Positions 51,666 through 63,266 of a stretch of 64,000 nt of DNA are shown here, in pieces. Positions within the stretch are counted from its first letter, which is position 1. Each line of letters opens with the position of its first letter. The notes under the pieces are model-generated. The model saw only the letters and a program-made list of their open reading frames with translations, was not told where the DNA came from and did not search any database. The stretch comes from Paenibacillus dendritiformis (GTDB taxonomy: Bacteria; Bacillota; Bacilli; Paenibacillales; Paenibacillaceae), in contig NZ_OX216966.1 in the NCBI RefSeq assembly GCF_945605565.1, positions 1,229,001 to 1,293,000 on the forward strand, read 5' to 3'. The translations under genes were made by a program, and so were the position numbers.

Positions 51666-52787
51666 ATGGAGTGGGCACGTGAACATGACTTGCTGCCGCT
51701 GTCTCATTTCGCGAAAATGCGGGCGGAGAGTCCGCTGGTGCTGGAGAATAATGTGTGGAATGTGTACCGGTATAATCGGCTCAAGGAGATTTTTGCCGAT
51801 CATGATCATTTCTCTTCGGATGCGATGACCGAGGAGAAGGAGCCGATCGAGTTCAGCATTTTGCGTATCGATCCGCCGAAGCATCGCCAGATGCGTACGC
51901 TCGTGACGACAGCGTTCACGCCGCGGTCTATTGAAGAGATGATTCCGCGCATCGAAGCGGTAACGCATGAGCTGCTGGATAAGGCGGCGCAGGAGGGGCG
52001 GATGGATGCGGTGCGCGATTTTACCGGGCCGCTTCCGGTCATTATCATCGCGGAGATGCTCGGCATTCCGGCCAGCGATCGCGAGCAGTTCCGGGAATGG
52101 TCGGACGCGCTGGTCAGCAATGACTATGAGCGCTATGTCAATTGCCAGAAGGAGATGTCCGTATATTTCGAAGCGATTGCGGAGGAGCGCCGCCACAATC
52201 CGCAGGACGATCTGATCACCCGGCTGGTGCACGCGACCGCTGACGGGGAGCCTCTGTCCTCTATCGAACTGATCGGATTCTGCATTCTGCTGCTCGTCGC
52301 GGGCAACGAGACAACGACGAATCTCCTCTCTTCGGCCCTGCTCTGCTTCGACAGCGATCGCGAGGCTTGGCGTGATATCCGGGAGGATCGCTCGCTTTTG
52401 CCAGGGGCAATCGAGGAGGTGCTGCGCTATGCGTCGCCTATCCAGGTCATGGACCGCCGCATCAAGGAGGATGTGGAAGTAGATGGTCAGCTATTGAAGG
52501 CAGGGCAATATATACTCCTCTGGATTGGCTCGGCGAATCATGATGAATCGGTCTTCGATCAGCCATCTGTCTTCAATATCCGCCGCCACCCGAACCCGCA
52601 TGTCGCTTTTGGCCACGGCATTCACTTCTGCCTCGGGTCCCAACTCGCCCGGTTGGAGGCGAAGATTGCTCTGAACGCGATGCTTGACCGGTTCCCGAAC
52701 TACCGCCGCGATCATTCTCATCGGCTGGAACGCATCGACAGCCAGCTTGTGTTCGGCGTGAAGTCCCTGCCGATTATTCTGGATTAA
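51666..52787 (+). CDS. Cytochrome P450, bacterial class I type
   Basis: This 373-residue soluble heme monooxygenase has the heme-binding loop FGHGIHFCLGSQLA near residue 315-328 with the axial Cys, the I-helix oxygen-binding motif LLLVAGNETTTN near residue 220, the K-helix E-x-x-R in EEVLRYASPIQ, and IDPPKHRQMRTLV near residue 75. It resembles the CYP107/CYP109 type of Bacillus, which hydroxylate fatty acids, steroids or macrolides; the substrate is unknown. It is about 25 residues shorter than usual at the N terminus. The ATG follows GAGAGGAGAG. No ferredoxin or reductase gene is adjacent. Confidence 0.9.
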   Translation: MEWAREHDLLPLSHFAKMRAESPLVLENNVWNVYRYNRLKEIFADHDHFSSDAMTEEKEPIEFSILRIDPPKHRQMRTLVTTAFTPRSIEEMIPRIEAVTHELLDKAAQEGRMDAVRDFTGPLPVIIIAEMLGIPASDREQFREWSDALVSNDYERYVNCQKEMSVYFEAIAEERRHNPQDDLITRLVHATADGEPLSSIELIGFCILLLVAGNETTTNLLSSALLCFDSDREAWRDIREDRSLLPGAIEEVLRYASPIQVMDRRIKEDVEVDGQLLKAGQYILLWIGSANHDESVFDQPSVFNIRRHPNPHVAFGHGIHFCLGSQLARLEAKIALNAMLDRFPNYRRDHSHRLERIDSQLVFGVKSLPIILD

Positions 52788-52834
52788 GCAGCGTGGACGT
52801 AAGAGCTTCGAAGCGCTCGTACGCCTATGCCTCA

Positions 52835-52870
52835 GGCAGCCCTGCCCCGATGGAGAAGGCTGTCTTTGTT
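52835..52870 (+). terminator. Hairpin after the P450 gene
   Basis: AGGCAGCC (from 52835) pairs with GGCTGTCT (to about 52867) with one G-T wobble, followed by TTGTTAATTT. It is a moderate terminator. Confidence 0.55.
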
Positions 52871-52976
52871 AATTTGGTGCAACGCATGAAGGCAATATAC
52901 GTATAGTCTGGTATAGAGTTGCAAGGGAAGATGAGTTCTCTCGCATCCGGCATGAATCGAAGGGAGGGTTAGCACC

Positions 52977-53156
52977 TTGACTTTTGTGTGGGAAAATATG
53001 ATCGTCGCCCTCGTTCTCATGCTGCTGCCTGTCTTGCTTATCATTGGCGTGGTCGTATATGCTCGGAGAAGACGGAGCCGCTCGCACGCCGCGCAGAACG
53101 ACTGGGAGGGGAACAGCCGCACACCGGACAGGGGCATCGAGCCTCAGAGAAGGTAG
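52977..53156 (+). CDS. Small membrane protein, 59 residues
   Basis: This short frame starts at TTG 52977 with AAGGGAGGG at 8-9 bases, which decides the start. It encodes one hydrophobic helix (MIVALVLMLLPVLLIIGVVVY, about residues 8-28) followed by an Arg-rich cytoplasmic stretch (ARRRRSRSH) and a polar tail ending at TAG 53154-53156. No family is recognised. It stands between the P450 gene and a convergent oxidoreductase gene, with its own spacing of 190 bp from the P450. Confidence 0.55.
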   Translation: MTFVWENMIVALVLMLLPVLLIIGVVVYARRRRSRSHAAQNDWEGNSRTPDRGIEPQRR

Positions 53157-53287
53157 CGGCGCCGGGCGGAGAGGCTCCGCCCGCCAGAACCGCCTGCCCG
53201 GCTTGTTGGACGGAATATGCGGCATTCACCGCCCCCTGGATGCTCCCTGGGAAGGGAACGCGTCAGGGGGCGTTCTTATTGCCTTGC

Positions 53288-54196
53288 TTAAAGCAGCCTT
53301 ACCGTACGATTCCCGGCGAGGCTCGCATTGGCCGCTTCCAGAAAGGCGATAAGCTCCAGCGTCTCCGTGAGCGGGACATCCGGCTCCCGGGTCTGGAAGA
53401 AAGCCATAACCCGTTCCAGCAGGCTCGCATAGAACGGCTTGGCATCGGCCGCCACATCGGCATAGCGAGATTGGCGCTCGCCATGAACGAGCGCGCCGAA
53501 CGCTCCGCCCTGGCGGCCGCGGATCGTCGCCACGCGCCCGTCCTCCCAGCGGGCGGTAATGCACTCCCCGCCGGGGATCGCTTCCGCCCGGACTTCCCGG
53601 CACCCGGGCCCCATGGCCGCGTACAGCATCTCCGCACAGTGGATGCCGTAATAGAACAGCCCCGGCGCGCCATCTCCCCGCGGCGTCGGACCGAAGGCAT
53701 CCACGCCTTGCACATAGGCCCTGCCTTCCGCCTCGGCCGTCACTTCCTGCACCGCCGAAGTGAGCGCTTCCGCATAGCGCAGCGCGGAGCTGCTCATGAC
53801 CGGCGTGCCGTATTGGGCGGCCAGGTCCGCGATGCGGTTGGCGGAGGCGGTGGAGAGCGCCAGCGGCTTGTCGATGAAGACGGGCTTGCCGAAGGGCGCC
53901 ACCGCCGCGAACTGCGCTTCATGCACGCCACCGTCGACCGACTCCAGCAGCAGGACATCGCATTGCTCCGCCAATGACGGGAGATCCGGCACGAGGGTGA
54001 CGCCGTACTGCCCGACGAGCTCATCTGTATACGCTTTCAAACGGGATATGCTCAACTCCAGCCCGGGCGTCCCGCCTTGATAGGCGGCGACGACCTTCCC
54101 GCCCGGCACATGATAGGGATGAGTGTCATCATTCAGCAGCGCGGTGAAGGCCGTGACGTGGGATGTATCGAGTCCGATAATTCCGATTCGGAGCAT
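53288..54196 (-). CDS. Gfo/Idh/MocA-family oxidoreductase
   Basis: This 302-residue protein has a Rossmann start LRIGIIGLDTSHVTAFTALLND (in outline) in which the usual GxGxxG is replaced by GIIGLDTSH, a variant seen in a Firmicutes subgroup. FIDKPLALSTASANRIADLA near residue 110 supplies the conserved K-P motif. The C-terminal part is shorter than in most members. It is probably an NAD(P)-dependent sugar or inositol dehydrogenase, but the altered nucleotide loop makes the activity less certain. It lies 112 bp after a permease gene on the same strand. Confidence 0.8.
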   Translation of the reverse strand: MLRIGIIGLDTSHVTAFTALLNDDTHPYHVPGGKVVAAYQGGTPGLELSISRLKAYTDELVGQYGVTLVPDLPSLAEQCDVLLLESVDGGVHEAQFAAVAPFGKPVFIDKPLALSTASANRIADLAAQYGTPVMSSSALRYAEALTSAVQEVTAEAEGRAYVQGVDAFGPTPRGDGAPGLFYYGIHCAEMLYAAMGPGCREVRAEAIPGGECITARWEDGRVATIRGRQGGAFGALVHGERQSRYADVAADAKPFYASLLERVMAFFQTREPDVPLTETLELIAFLEAANASLAGNRTVRLL

Positions 54197-54308
54197 TATG
54201 CTACCTCCTAGCTACTTTTTGGATAATTGCTCCTTCTATCGTACTCTGATTTTGGCGCAGGCGCCAGACATTTCTTGTCCTGACGCGGTATGACCTCCGC
54301 TGCCGCTC

Positions 54309-55712
54309 TCACTGAAGCGCCAACAGAAGAATGGCGGCGAGCGTAGTTGCCGTCAGACCGATGACGACGGGAATCAGATTGCGGCGGGCGAGCTCGAATG
54401 GGCTGACGCCGCAGATGGCGGCCGCAGGGATAAGCGCCCACGGAATAAGCGTGCCGCCCCCGACCCAGATGCCCGCGATCTGGCCGAGCGCCGTCAGCGT
54501 CGCCGTTCCGCCGCCACTGGCGGCTCCGAACAGGGAGGCGACCGATCCGGCGAGCGAGATGCCGGAGAAGCCGGAACCGTCCAGGCCCGTTATGGCGCCG
54601 ACGACGGCCAGCGTCCCGGCTCCGACGGCCGGGTGGAGCGGCACGCTATGGGCCAGCGCGATGCCGAGATCATTGACGATCCCTTGGGACGCCTCCGGCA
54701 GCCCGTGATGGAACAGATCGAAAAAGGCCGCATCACCAAGATAGAAGAAGGCGGCGATCGGAATGACGGGGCCGAACACTTTGAAGCCGAACTGCAAGCC
54801 TTCGATCAGGTAGGCGGTCGTCGCCTCCAGCGCCTGCTTCCGGTGGGTGAGCCCGGCCAGGAGCACGAGAATCGCGATCGCCGTACCGCCGATAAGGGCG
54901 GTGGCCTCTCCGCCTTGCAGATGGAGGCGGAACAGCAGGATGACATCGATGGCGAACAGCAGCGGGATAAGCAGCGCCACCGCCGTCTTCGCCCGGGCGG
55001 ATAGAGGCAGGCGTGCCGGCTCGCTGCCGGCGGCATTGTTCGCCAGACCGGTCGCCATCGTAAGCCGGCCGGCACGCATATCGCGGCACATCATCCAGTA
55101 GGAAACGGCCACGGTGACCGCGCCCATGACGAGGACGAGCGGCACGCTTGCTTGCAGCACCTGCTGCACAGGCACGCCCGCCGCGTCGGCGGTCAGCTTC
55201 GGCGCGCCCTGGATGACGAAGTCGCCGGACAGCGCGATGCCGTGGCCGAACAGATTCATGGCCATGGCGACCGCCAGCGGGGGAAGGCCTACGCGGACGG
55301 CAGCCGGTAGCAGGACGGCACCGATAAGGGCGACGGCTGGGGATGGCCAGAAGAACAGGCTGATGAGGAACATCAGGAGCCCGACCGTCCAATAGGCCGG
55401 GCCCGGCCCTCGCATCAGCCGCGTGAATGGCGAGATCATCGTCTCGTTCACGCCGGAAGCGAGCATCACGCGGCTCATCGCGACGATGATGGAGATGATG
55501 AGGATCGTCCCCAGCAGTTGCTCGAGCGCATAGATGAAGCTCGTGAACATGCCGCTCACCGCCGAGCTGGCGGACGAGGTGGCGAGCAGTCCTAACGCAA
55601 AGATGCCGATCAGGCAGACGACCGTGGTGTCCCGCCGCAGGACGAGGCACAGAATGATGAGGGCGACGAACAGCAAATAGACGGCGTGAATGCCGGTTAA
55701 TGCGACTGTCAT
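54309..55712 (-). CDS. Polytopic membrane transporter of unknown substrate
   Basis: This 467-residue protein has about 12 hydrophobic helices with no large soluble domain. Glycine- and proline-rich re-entrant segments (FFWPSPAVALIGAVLLPAA, TGLDGSGFSGISLAGSVASLFGAASGGGTATLTALGQ in outline) recall the ion-transporter superfamily that includes GntP, CitM and Na+/H+ antiporters. The ATG at 55712 has GGAGGCG at 8 bases; the frame to 55748 lacks one. It precedes the oxidoreductase gene on the same strand, so it may import that enzyme's substrate. I cannot name the family with confidence. Confidence 0.65.
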   Translation of the reverse strand: MTVALTGIHAVYLLFVALIILCLVLRRDTTVVCLIGIFALGLLATSSASSAVSGMFTSFIYALEQLLGTILIISIIVAMSRVMLASGVNETMISPFTRLMRGPGPAYWTVGLLMFLISLFFWPSPAVALIGAVLLPAAVRVGLPPLAVAMAMNLFGHGIALSGDFVIQGAPKLTADAAGVPVQQVLQASVPLVLVMGAVTVAVSYWMMCRDMRAGRLTMATGLANNAAGSEPARLPLSARAKTAVALLIPLLFAIDVILLFRLHLQGGEATALIGGTAIAILVLLAGLTHRKQALEATTAYLIEGLQFGFKVFGPVIPIAAFFYLGDAAFFDLFHHGLPEASQGIVNDLGIALAHSVPLHPAVGAGTLAVVGAITGLDGSGFSGISLAGSVASLFGAASGGGTATLTALGQIAGIWVGGGTLIPWALIPAAAICGVSPFELARRNLIPVVIGLTATTLAAILLLALQ

Positions 55713-55839
55713 GCAGAATCGCCTCCGTTGGATATGCCTTGGTCTCAAGATAGTTCATCCTATGCGGGAGCCTAGCTGTTGGGAAGCGGTTGGCATCGGG
55801 GACAGATAGAAATAATTGCGGCGGAACCCTATGTGGGGA

Positions 55840-55897
55840 ACAAAAAAGAGCTGCTCCCGGCGGTCATGGACCTTTGGGAACAGCCCCGTTTTTATTT
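55840..55897 (-). terminator. Terminator after the aconitase gene
   Basis: On the minus strand GGGCTGTTCCC pairs with GGGAGCAGCTC and is followed by TTTTTTG (55850-55844). On the plus strand the arms are followed by GTTTTTATTTTT, so it works in both directions. Confidence 0.85.
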
Positions 55898-55926
55898 TTC
55901 AATAGTTGCGCAGTCAAGCATTTCGC

Positions 55927-58653
<2,727 letters not shown>

Positions 58654-58739
58654 TGAAAATTACCTCCTTCTAAATTCTGTTCATCCGAAGCCCGCCATGG
58701 AGCTTCACGCTGTCATGCTTCATTTGTTTTACATTGTCC

Positions 58740-58756
58740 GTTTCATCTGATGAAAC
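58740..58756. promoter_or_regulatory. Perfect palindrome upstream of acnA
   Basis: GTTTCATC, T, GATGAAAC (58740-58756) is a perfect 17-base dyad about 90 bp upstream of the acnA start. On the minus strand its right arm overlaps a TTTCAT -35-like element with TGTAAA 16 bases further on. It is a strong candidate operator for aconitase control; the regulator is not identifiable. The remainder of the 58654-58976 gap shows nothing further. Confidence 0.5.
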
Positions 58757-58976
58757 CCGATTTCATAAATTGCTTACATCTTTAGTATATCGTGTTCGCG
58801 AGACACCGTAAAGAGCTTTTCCCGCACAAACGTGCCTAAATCTACCGCTTCGACATGCGAAGCGGCATTTCTGCATACAATGGATAGCAAAATACCGGGC
58901 CGGCGGAGAGAAAAGAGCGATAGGCTCCGTCCGCGGCTGATGCGGCAAAAGTGAGTGAAGGAGGTGGAGAGAGGAG

Positions 58977-59972
58977 ATGCGTCACGACTGGAAAACGACC
59001 CTTTATTTGTACGTAGATCAGCATAATCGTTCTGAAATCGACGATCGGCCCCGGGCCATACACGCGCCGGTGACCGACATGGAGCATGCGCTCCTCACGA
59101 GCGAACGGGCGCGGAGACTGGCCTCGTGGTACGAGAGCCGGGGGGCAAGTCCGACCAAGAGCGAGACGAAGGCGAAGCTCCTGCGCACCCATGAGGCTGA
59201 TCAGGAGGTTACGGTAGACCTCGAATTCCATATCCGGAGAGGCTATGAGCAGAAGGGGCTGCCTCTGAAGGATGAGAGAATTGAGCGAGAGCGGTTGACC
59301 TTGCTCAAAGAAGGAACCGGGTGGGTCGTGTCCCGGGTGGAGATTCCGGTGCCGGAGCGGCGGGGACAGCAGTTCTTCGGAGCTGAGCAGGAGCGGGCAT
59401 CGCGTTCGAACCGCTCGCTGCCGCTGTTGAACCGGAATGTGCTTGGGCCGTCCACCTCGCTGCGGGCCATTCCGTACCGCCGCGACAAAGCGGTCGCTTA
59501 CGCGGACGAATGGTGGAATGAACCGAACCCGCGCTTCCTCAGCTTCGAGGTCGATTGCACCAATTATATCTCGCAATGTCTCTTTGCAGGCGGCGCACCG
59601 ATGAACTATACTGGTAGAAGAGATTCGGGCTGGTGGTATAAAGGCATGGTTAACGGCCAAGAAGCGTGGAGCTACAGCTGGGCGGTCGCCAACAGCTTGG
59701 AGCGGCATTTGACGAACAGCACGTACGGCCTGCGGGCCGAGCTGGTCGATCATCCCGGTGATCTGCAGCTCGGTGACGTCATCGCGTATGATTGGGACGG
59801 CAACGGTCATTACCAGCATACGACGATGGTCACCGCATTCGATGCGAACGGCATGCCGCTGGTGAATGCTCACACGGTAAGCAGCCGCCACCGGTACTGG
59901 GATTACCAGGACTCGTATGCATGGACGGAAGCGACGCGGTACCGCTTTTTCCATATTGTCGATGCATTTTAG
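58977..59972 (+). CDS. Amidase-domain (amidase_6) protein, YhbB-like
   Basis: This 331-residue protein carries a putative amidase domain in its C-terminal half: YRRDKAVAYADEWWNEPNP near residue 165, the Cys-containing FEVDCTNYISQCL near residue 188, the SGWWYKG segment, and the His-containing GHYQHTTMVT near residue 280, giving a papain-like Cys/His pair. The N-terminal 150 residues are a beta-rich domain seen with this family. There is no signal peptide, so a spore or cytoplasmic role is possible, and peptidoglycan or peptide amide bonds are the likely substrates. The ATG follows AAGGAGGTGGAGAGAGGAG. Confidence 0.82.
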   Translation: MRHDWKTTLYLYVDQHNRSEIDDRPRAIHAPVTDMEHALLTSERARRLASWYESRGASPTKSETKAKLLRTHEADQEVTVDLEFHIRRGYEQKGLPLKDERIERERLTLLKEGTGWVVSRVEIPVPERRGQQFFGAEQERASRSNRSLPLLNRNVLGPSTSLRAIPYRRDKAVAYADEWWNEPNPRFLSFEVDCTNYISQCLFAGGAPMNYTGRRDSGWWYKGMVNGQEAWSYSWAVANSLERHLTNSTYGLRAELVDHPGDLQLGDVIAYDWDGNGHYQHTTMVTAFDANGMPLVNAHTVSSRHRYWDYQDSYAWTEATRYRFFHIVDAF

Positions 59973-60093
59973 GTTGCCAGGCGGGGAAGGAGACAATCCG
60001 TTCCCGCTTATTGCGGTGTGGCCCGATGTGCGAGGCGTGACGGGCATTCTGGGAGAAGACAACAGGCGCATCTGGCGCTAACCGGAGGGGAAC

Positions 60094-61215
60094 ATGGAAC
60101 AAGAACGCAAATTGCGCGTCGGTCTCATCTACGGCGGCAAATCAGGGGAACATGAAGTATCGTTATCTACAGCTTTTGCGGTGATGGGAGCGATGGATTA
60201 CGGCAAGTATGAGATCCTTCCTTTTTATATTACGAAAAAGGGAGAGTGGCGGGTTGGCACATGGCGGGACCGGCCGTTCGCGAACCAAGAGGAACTGATG
60301 CTGGAATCGTTCAGAGGGGGAACCGTAACCGCGATGGAGATGCTGTTCGCCGGCATAGACAACGCGGAAGGGCAGTCGGAGGACGGCGTGAACCGGCGCC
60401 AGATCGATGTCGCCTTCCCGCTTCTGCATGGCACGAACGGCGAAGACGGCACCATCCAGGGACTGTTGGAGATGGCCGACATCCCGTATGTCGGTGCAGG
60501 CGTGCTCGCCTCTTCCGTCGGAATGGACAAAGCCATCATGAAGCAAGTCTTTGCTCACGCGGGATTGCCGCAGTGCAAATACGAGCATTTTCTCCGCTGG
60601 GAGTGGGATCAGAATCAAGCGGAGATTATGGACCGGGTGCAGACCGAGCTGGGCTATCCTTGCTTCGTGAAGCCGGCGAACCTCGGCTCCTCGGTCGGTA
60701 TTTCCAAAGCCCGCGATGCCGCGGAATTGAAGCAGGCTATTGAATTCGCGCTGCAATACGATCGGAAGATTATTGTAGAGGAGTTCGTTGACGCGCGGGA
60801 AGTCGAAGTGAGCGTTCTCGGCAATGACGAGCCGCAAGCGTCCATACCGGGCGAGATTATCTCATCCAATGAATTTTACGATTATAAGGCAAAATATATC
60901 GACGGCAAATCAGAAATCGCCATCCCCGCGCCGCTGGACGAGGAACTGCTGGAGCGCATCCGCGAGATGGCGCTGCAGGCCTACCGTGCCATCGACGGCT
61001 CCGGACTGTCGCGCGTGGATTTCTTCGTCCGCCGTTCCGACATGGCCGTCCTGATTAATGAAGTCAATACGATGCCGGGCTTCACTCCGATCAGCATGTA
61101 CCCGATCCTGTGGCAGGAGATGGGCATCACGTATCCGGCTCTGCTCGAACGTCTCATTCTGCTCGCTCTGGATCGCTTCGAGACGAAGCAGAAGCTGCAA
61201 TACGAGAACGTATAG
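60094..61215 (+). CDS. ddl: D-alanine--D-alanine ligase
   Basis: This 373-residue ATP-grasp enzyme makes D-Ala-D-Ala for peptidoglycan. It starts RVGLIYGGKSGEHEVSLSTA (in outline) and has FPLLHGTNGEDGTIQGLLEMADIPYVG near residue 108, KPANLGSSVGISKA near residue 192, VEEFVDAREVEVSVLGN near residue 230, and INEVNTMPGFTPISMYP near residue 325 holding the Mg ligands. The last of these has the Tyr-lacking loop order of normal Ddl rather than the VanA lactate form as far as can be judged by eye. The ATG follows AACCGGAGGGG. A terminator follows. Confidence 0.95.
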   Translation: MEQERKLRVGLIYGGKSGEHEVSLSTAFAVMGAMDYGKYEILPFYITKKGEWRVGTWRDRPFANQEELMLESFRGGTVTAMEMLFAGIDNAEGQSEDGVNRRQIDVAFPLLHGTNGEDGTIQGLLEMADIPYVGAGVLASSVGMDKAIMKQVFAHAGLPQCKYEHFLRWEWDQNQAEIMDRVQTELGYPCFVKPANLGSSVGISKARDAAELKQAIEFALQYDRKIIVEEFVDAREVEVSVLGNDEPQASIPGEIISSNEFYDYKAKYIDGKSEIAIPAPLDEELLERIREMALQAYRAIDGSGLSRVDFFVRRSDMAVLINEVNTMPGFTPISMYPILWQEMGITYPALLERLILLALDRFETKQKLQYENV

Positions 61216-61328
61216 CTTCACACTTCACAGCTTGCTTCCAGCGCCCAGGCGCTTGTCGATGGCAGGCTGAATAAAAGCAATGAGAGGGCCTGCCGGACAT
61301 GGACAGCATGTGTCGGGCGGCTTCCCGA

Positions 61329-61366
61329 GAAACCCGGTCTTTGCTAAGACTTCGGGTTTCTTTTTC
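61329..61366 (+). terminator. Terminator after ddl
   Basis: GAAACCCG (61329-61336) pairs with CGGGTTTC (61353-61360), followed by TTTTTC. Confidence 0.85.
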
Positions 61367-61501
61367 ATTTGGGCGTGTTGAAAGGGAACGATGCATATAA
61401 TAGGAAGAAAAACGGTAAATAGCACCCGCCAAGGTGAACACTGGCATGCGGTGAAATCGGTGGAAAGGAAATGTCGAATGGGAGGGTATGCCTTACGAAC
61501 C

Positions 61502-61520
61502 CCTTACGGTCACTATCCCC
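61502..61520 (-). repeat. Inverted solitary copy of the 53 bp repeat core
   Basis: CCTTACGGTCACTATCCCC is the reverse complement, with one mismatch, of the GGGGATAGTGCCCGTAAGG core found in every unit of the array at 61669-62075. Confidence 0.75.
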
Positions 61521-61668
61521 TTGCTTCATAAAACAAACAAATACCGCGTCTACTGAACACCATGCACGCCAATAGGGAACGAACCCGGCCCACATTCGGT
61601 TGTCGCTCTACATATGAGCATGTACCTACCTGCTGAGCGCTCCAACCCGGCCCGTTCGGACGGTCTGC

Positions 61669-62075
61669 GTCCTATCCCACGCTGAGCGGAGGGGATAGTG
61701 CCTGTAAGGCCCGCCGTCCCCGTCCCATCCCGCGCTGAGCGGAGGGGATAGTGCCCGTAAGGCCCGCCGCCCCCGTCCTATCCCGCGCTGGCGAAAGGGA
61801 TAGTACCCGTAGGGCCCGCCGCCCCATGTCCTATCCCGAGATGAGCGGAGGGGATAGTGCCCGTAAGGCCCGCCGCCCCCGTCCTATCCCACGCTGAGCG
61901 AAAGGGATAGTGCCCGTAAGGCCCGCCGCCCGGTCCTATCCCACGCTGAGCGAAAGGGATAGTGCCCGTAAGGCCCGCCGCCCCCGTCCTATCCCGCGCT
62001 GAGCGAAAGGGATAGTGCCCGTAAGGCCCGCCGCCCATGTCCTATTCCGCACTGACCGAGTGGGATAACGCGGCA
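61669..62075 (+). repeat. 53 bp tandem repeat array, seven units plus a degenerate eighth
   Basis: Units start at 61669, 61722, 61775, 61828, 61881, 61933 and 61986 (52-53 bp each); a diverged eighth begins at 62039. Each unit carries CTATCCC...CGCTGAGCG...GGGATAG, which can fold into a hairpin, then TGCCCGTAAGG and a C/G-rich CCCGCCGCCCC. Units touch without spacers, so this is not a CRISPR. An 86-residue minus-strand frame runs through it only because the unit length is near a multiple of three in places. The surrounding 61216-62182 has no gene. Confidence 0.9.
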
Positions 62076-62182
62076 AAGGGATCGACGTGAGGCGGGAGTT
62101 GTGCCACAATAGATATCAATCAAGAAGAAGGCTGCGAGTGAGCATCCTATTTCAGGGAAAAGAAAAGGAGGAAGGAGAGCCT

Positions 62183-62686
62183 ATGCGCATCGGAATCGTG
62201 TCGGATACCCATATGCCCCATCGGGGACAGAAGCTGCCTCGCGCGCTGGTCAAAGGGCTGCGCGGCGTTGATCTCATCCTGCATGCGGGAGATTGGACAT
62301 CTCCAAGCGTCATCCCGATGTTCGAGTCGCTGGCCCCGGTTAACAGCGTCGCCGGGAATAATGACGGTGCGGATATTGTGAAGCGCTTCGGCCGCCGCAA
62401 AATCATTGAGGCTGGCGGTATCCGGATCGGGCTCGTTCATGGGGACGGGGCAGGCCGATCGACGAAGGATATCGCCTTCCATACTTTCCGCAATCACGGT
62501 GTCGATATCATTGTCTTCGGCCATTCGCACATCCCGTATATGGAAGAAAGGGAAGGAATCCTGCTCTTCAATCCCGGCTCCCCGACGGACAAACGGCTTC
62601 AACCGAAGTATTCGTACGGCCTGTTGGATATCGGAGAGGATCTGTCCCTCAGGCTTCGCCATATCTATTACCGCAGCAAGGAGTAA
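62183..62686 (+). CDS. YfcE-type metallophosphoesterase
   Basis: This 167-residue phosphodiesterase has the calcineurin-like motifs in order: GIVSDTHMPH near residue 4, HAGDWTS near residue 34, VAGNNDG near residue 54, GLVHGDG near residue 80 and VFGHSHIPY near residue 105, which bind two metals. It belongs to the YfcE/MJ0936 group of general phosphodiesterases. The ATG at 62183 has AAAGGAGGAAGGAGAG upstream; the longer frame from 62087 does not. Confidence 0.9.
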   Translation: MRIGIVSDTHMPHRGQKLPRALVKGLRGVDLILHAGDWTSPSVIPMFESLAPVNSVAGNNDGADIVKRFGRRKIIEAGGIRIGLVHGDGAGRSTKDIAFHTFRNHGVDIIVFGHSHIPYMEEREGILLFNPGSPTDKRLQPKYSYGLLDIGEDLSLRLRHIYYRSKE

Positions 62687-62873
62687 CCGAACAACCTCCG
62701 CTCTCATCTCTATCCGGCGGGCTGGCATTATGGGCTGGCCCGCTTCTGTTATATGTTGGAGTAGGGGTTACAGGGAGCCGCGGACGAGGAGCGAGAAGTT
62801 TCTGTGCTGATGCCTCCGGAATGCGCATAAGGTGAAGTGTACCTTATTTCAATCCGATCGGAGGTTCAGGCCC

Positions 62874-63203
62874 TTGCATCAGCCATATTCCGCTCATCAT
62901 TACCCGGATCCGCATCAACAACAAGTTGTCTATCAGATGGAGCCGGGCACGGTTCAAGCCTTGCATTCTATACGTGACCGGGTTCAGCATATGGGTCGTA
63001 TGTATAAGGATCGGCATGTGCGGGTTCAGACGATAGACGGGGAAGTCTATGATGGCATTATCGTCAATGTGGACAGATGTCACCTCTATTTGTACACTAG
63101 ACCGCTGACGGAGCAGCGGGCATTGTCAGGGGCGTATTTTGACAATGTCATTCTCCCGCTTGTTCTATATGAACTGCTGGTCATCACGCTGCTTTATACG
63201 TAA
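62874..63203 (+). CDS. Small protein with Sm-like barrel pattern, unknown function
   Basis: This 109-residue protein starts at TTG 62874, chosen because GGAGG lies 10 bases upstream; the GTG at 62832 has no binding site. A His/Pro/Gln-rich start (HQPYSAHHYPDPHQQQ) is followed by a segment with the strand pattern of small barrel proteins, RHVRVQTIDGEVYDGIIVNVDRCHLYLYT in outline (residues about 57-85), and a hydrophobic end (VILPLVLYELLVITLLY). The pattern V-x-V-x-T-x-D-G-x-x-Y-x-G-x-I suggests an Sm/SH3-like fold, perhaps in a spore protein, but no family is recognised. Confidence 0.6.
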   Translation: MHQPYSAHHYPDPHQQQVVYQMEPGTVQALHSIRDRVQHMGRMYKDRHVRVQTIDGEVYDGIIVNVDRCHLYLYTRPLTEQRALSGAYFDNVILPLVLYELLVITLLYT

Positions 63204-63233
63204 TCCTGCCTGAATTGAGGCGGATTTGTCCTC

Positions 63234-63266
63234 AATCCTTGCATGCTACATGCAAGGATTTTTCTT
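63234..63266 (+). terminator. Terminator after the small barrel-like gene
   Basis: AATCCTTGCATG (63234-63245) and CATGCAAGGATT (63249-63260) form a perfect 12 bp stem with a 3-base loop, followed by TTTCTTTTC. Confidence 0.9.

Noticed and set aside
58977..59972. Secreted cell-wall amidase
   Set aside because: The amidase domain is present but no signal peptide or wall-binding domain can be seen, so secretion is not claimed.
61778..62038. 86-residue minus-strand ORF with repeated peptide
   Set aside because: The frame only reflects the tandem DNA repeat, has no ribosome binding site and does not run through the whole array.
61669..62075. CRISPR-like array of regular repeats
   Set aside because: The 52-53 bp units join directly with no unique spacers and no cas genes are near; it is a plain tandem repeat.
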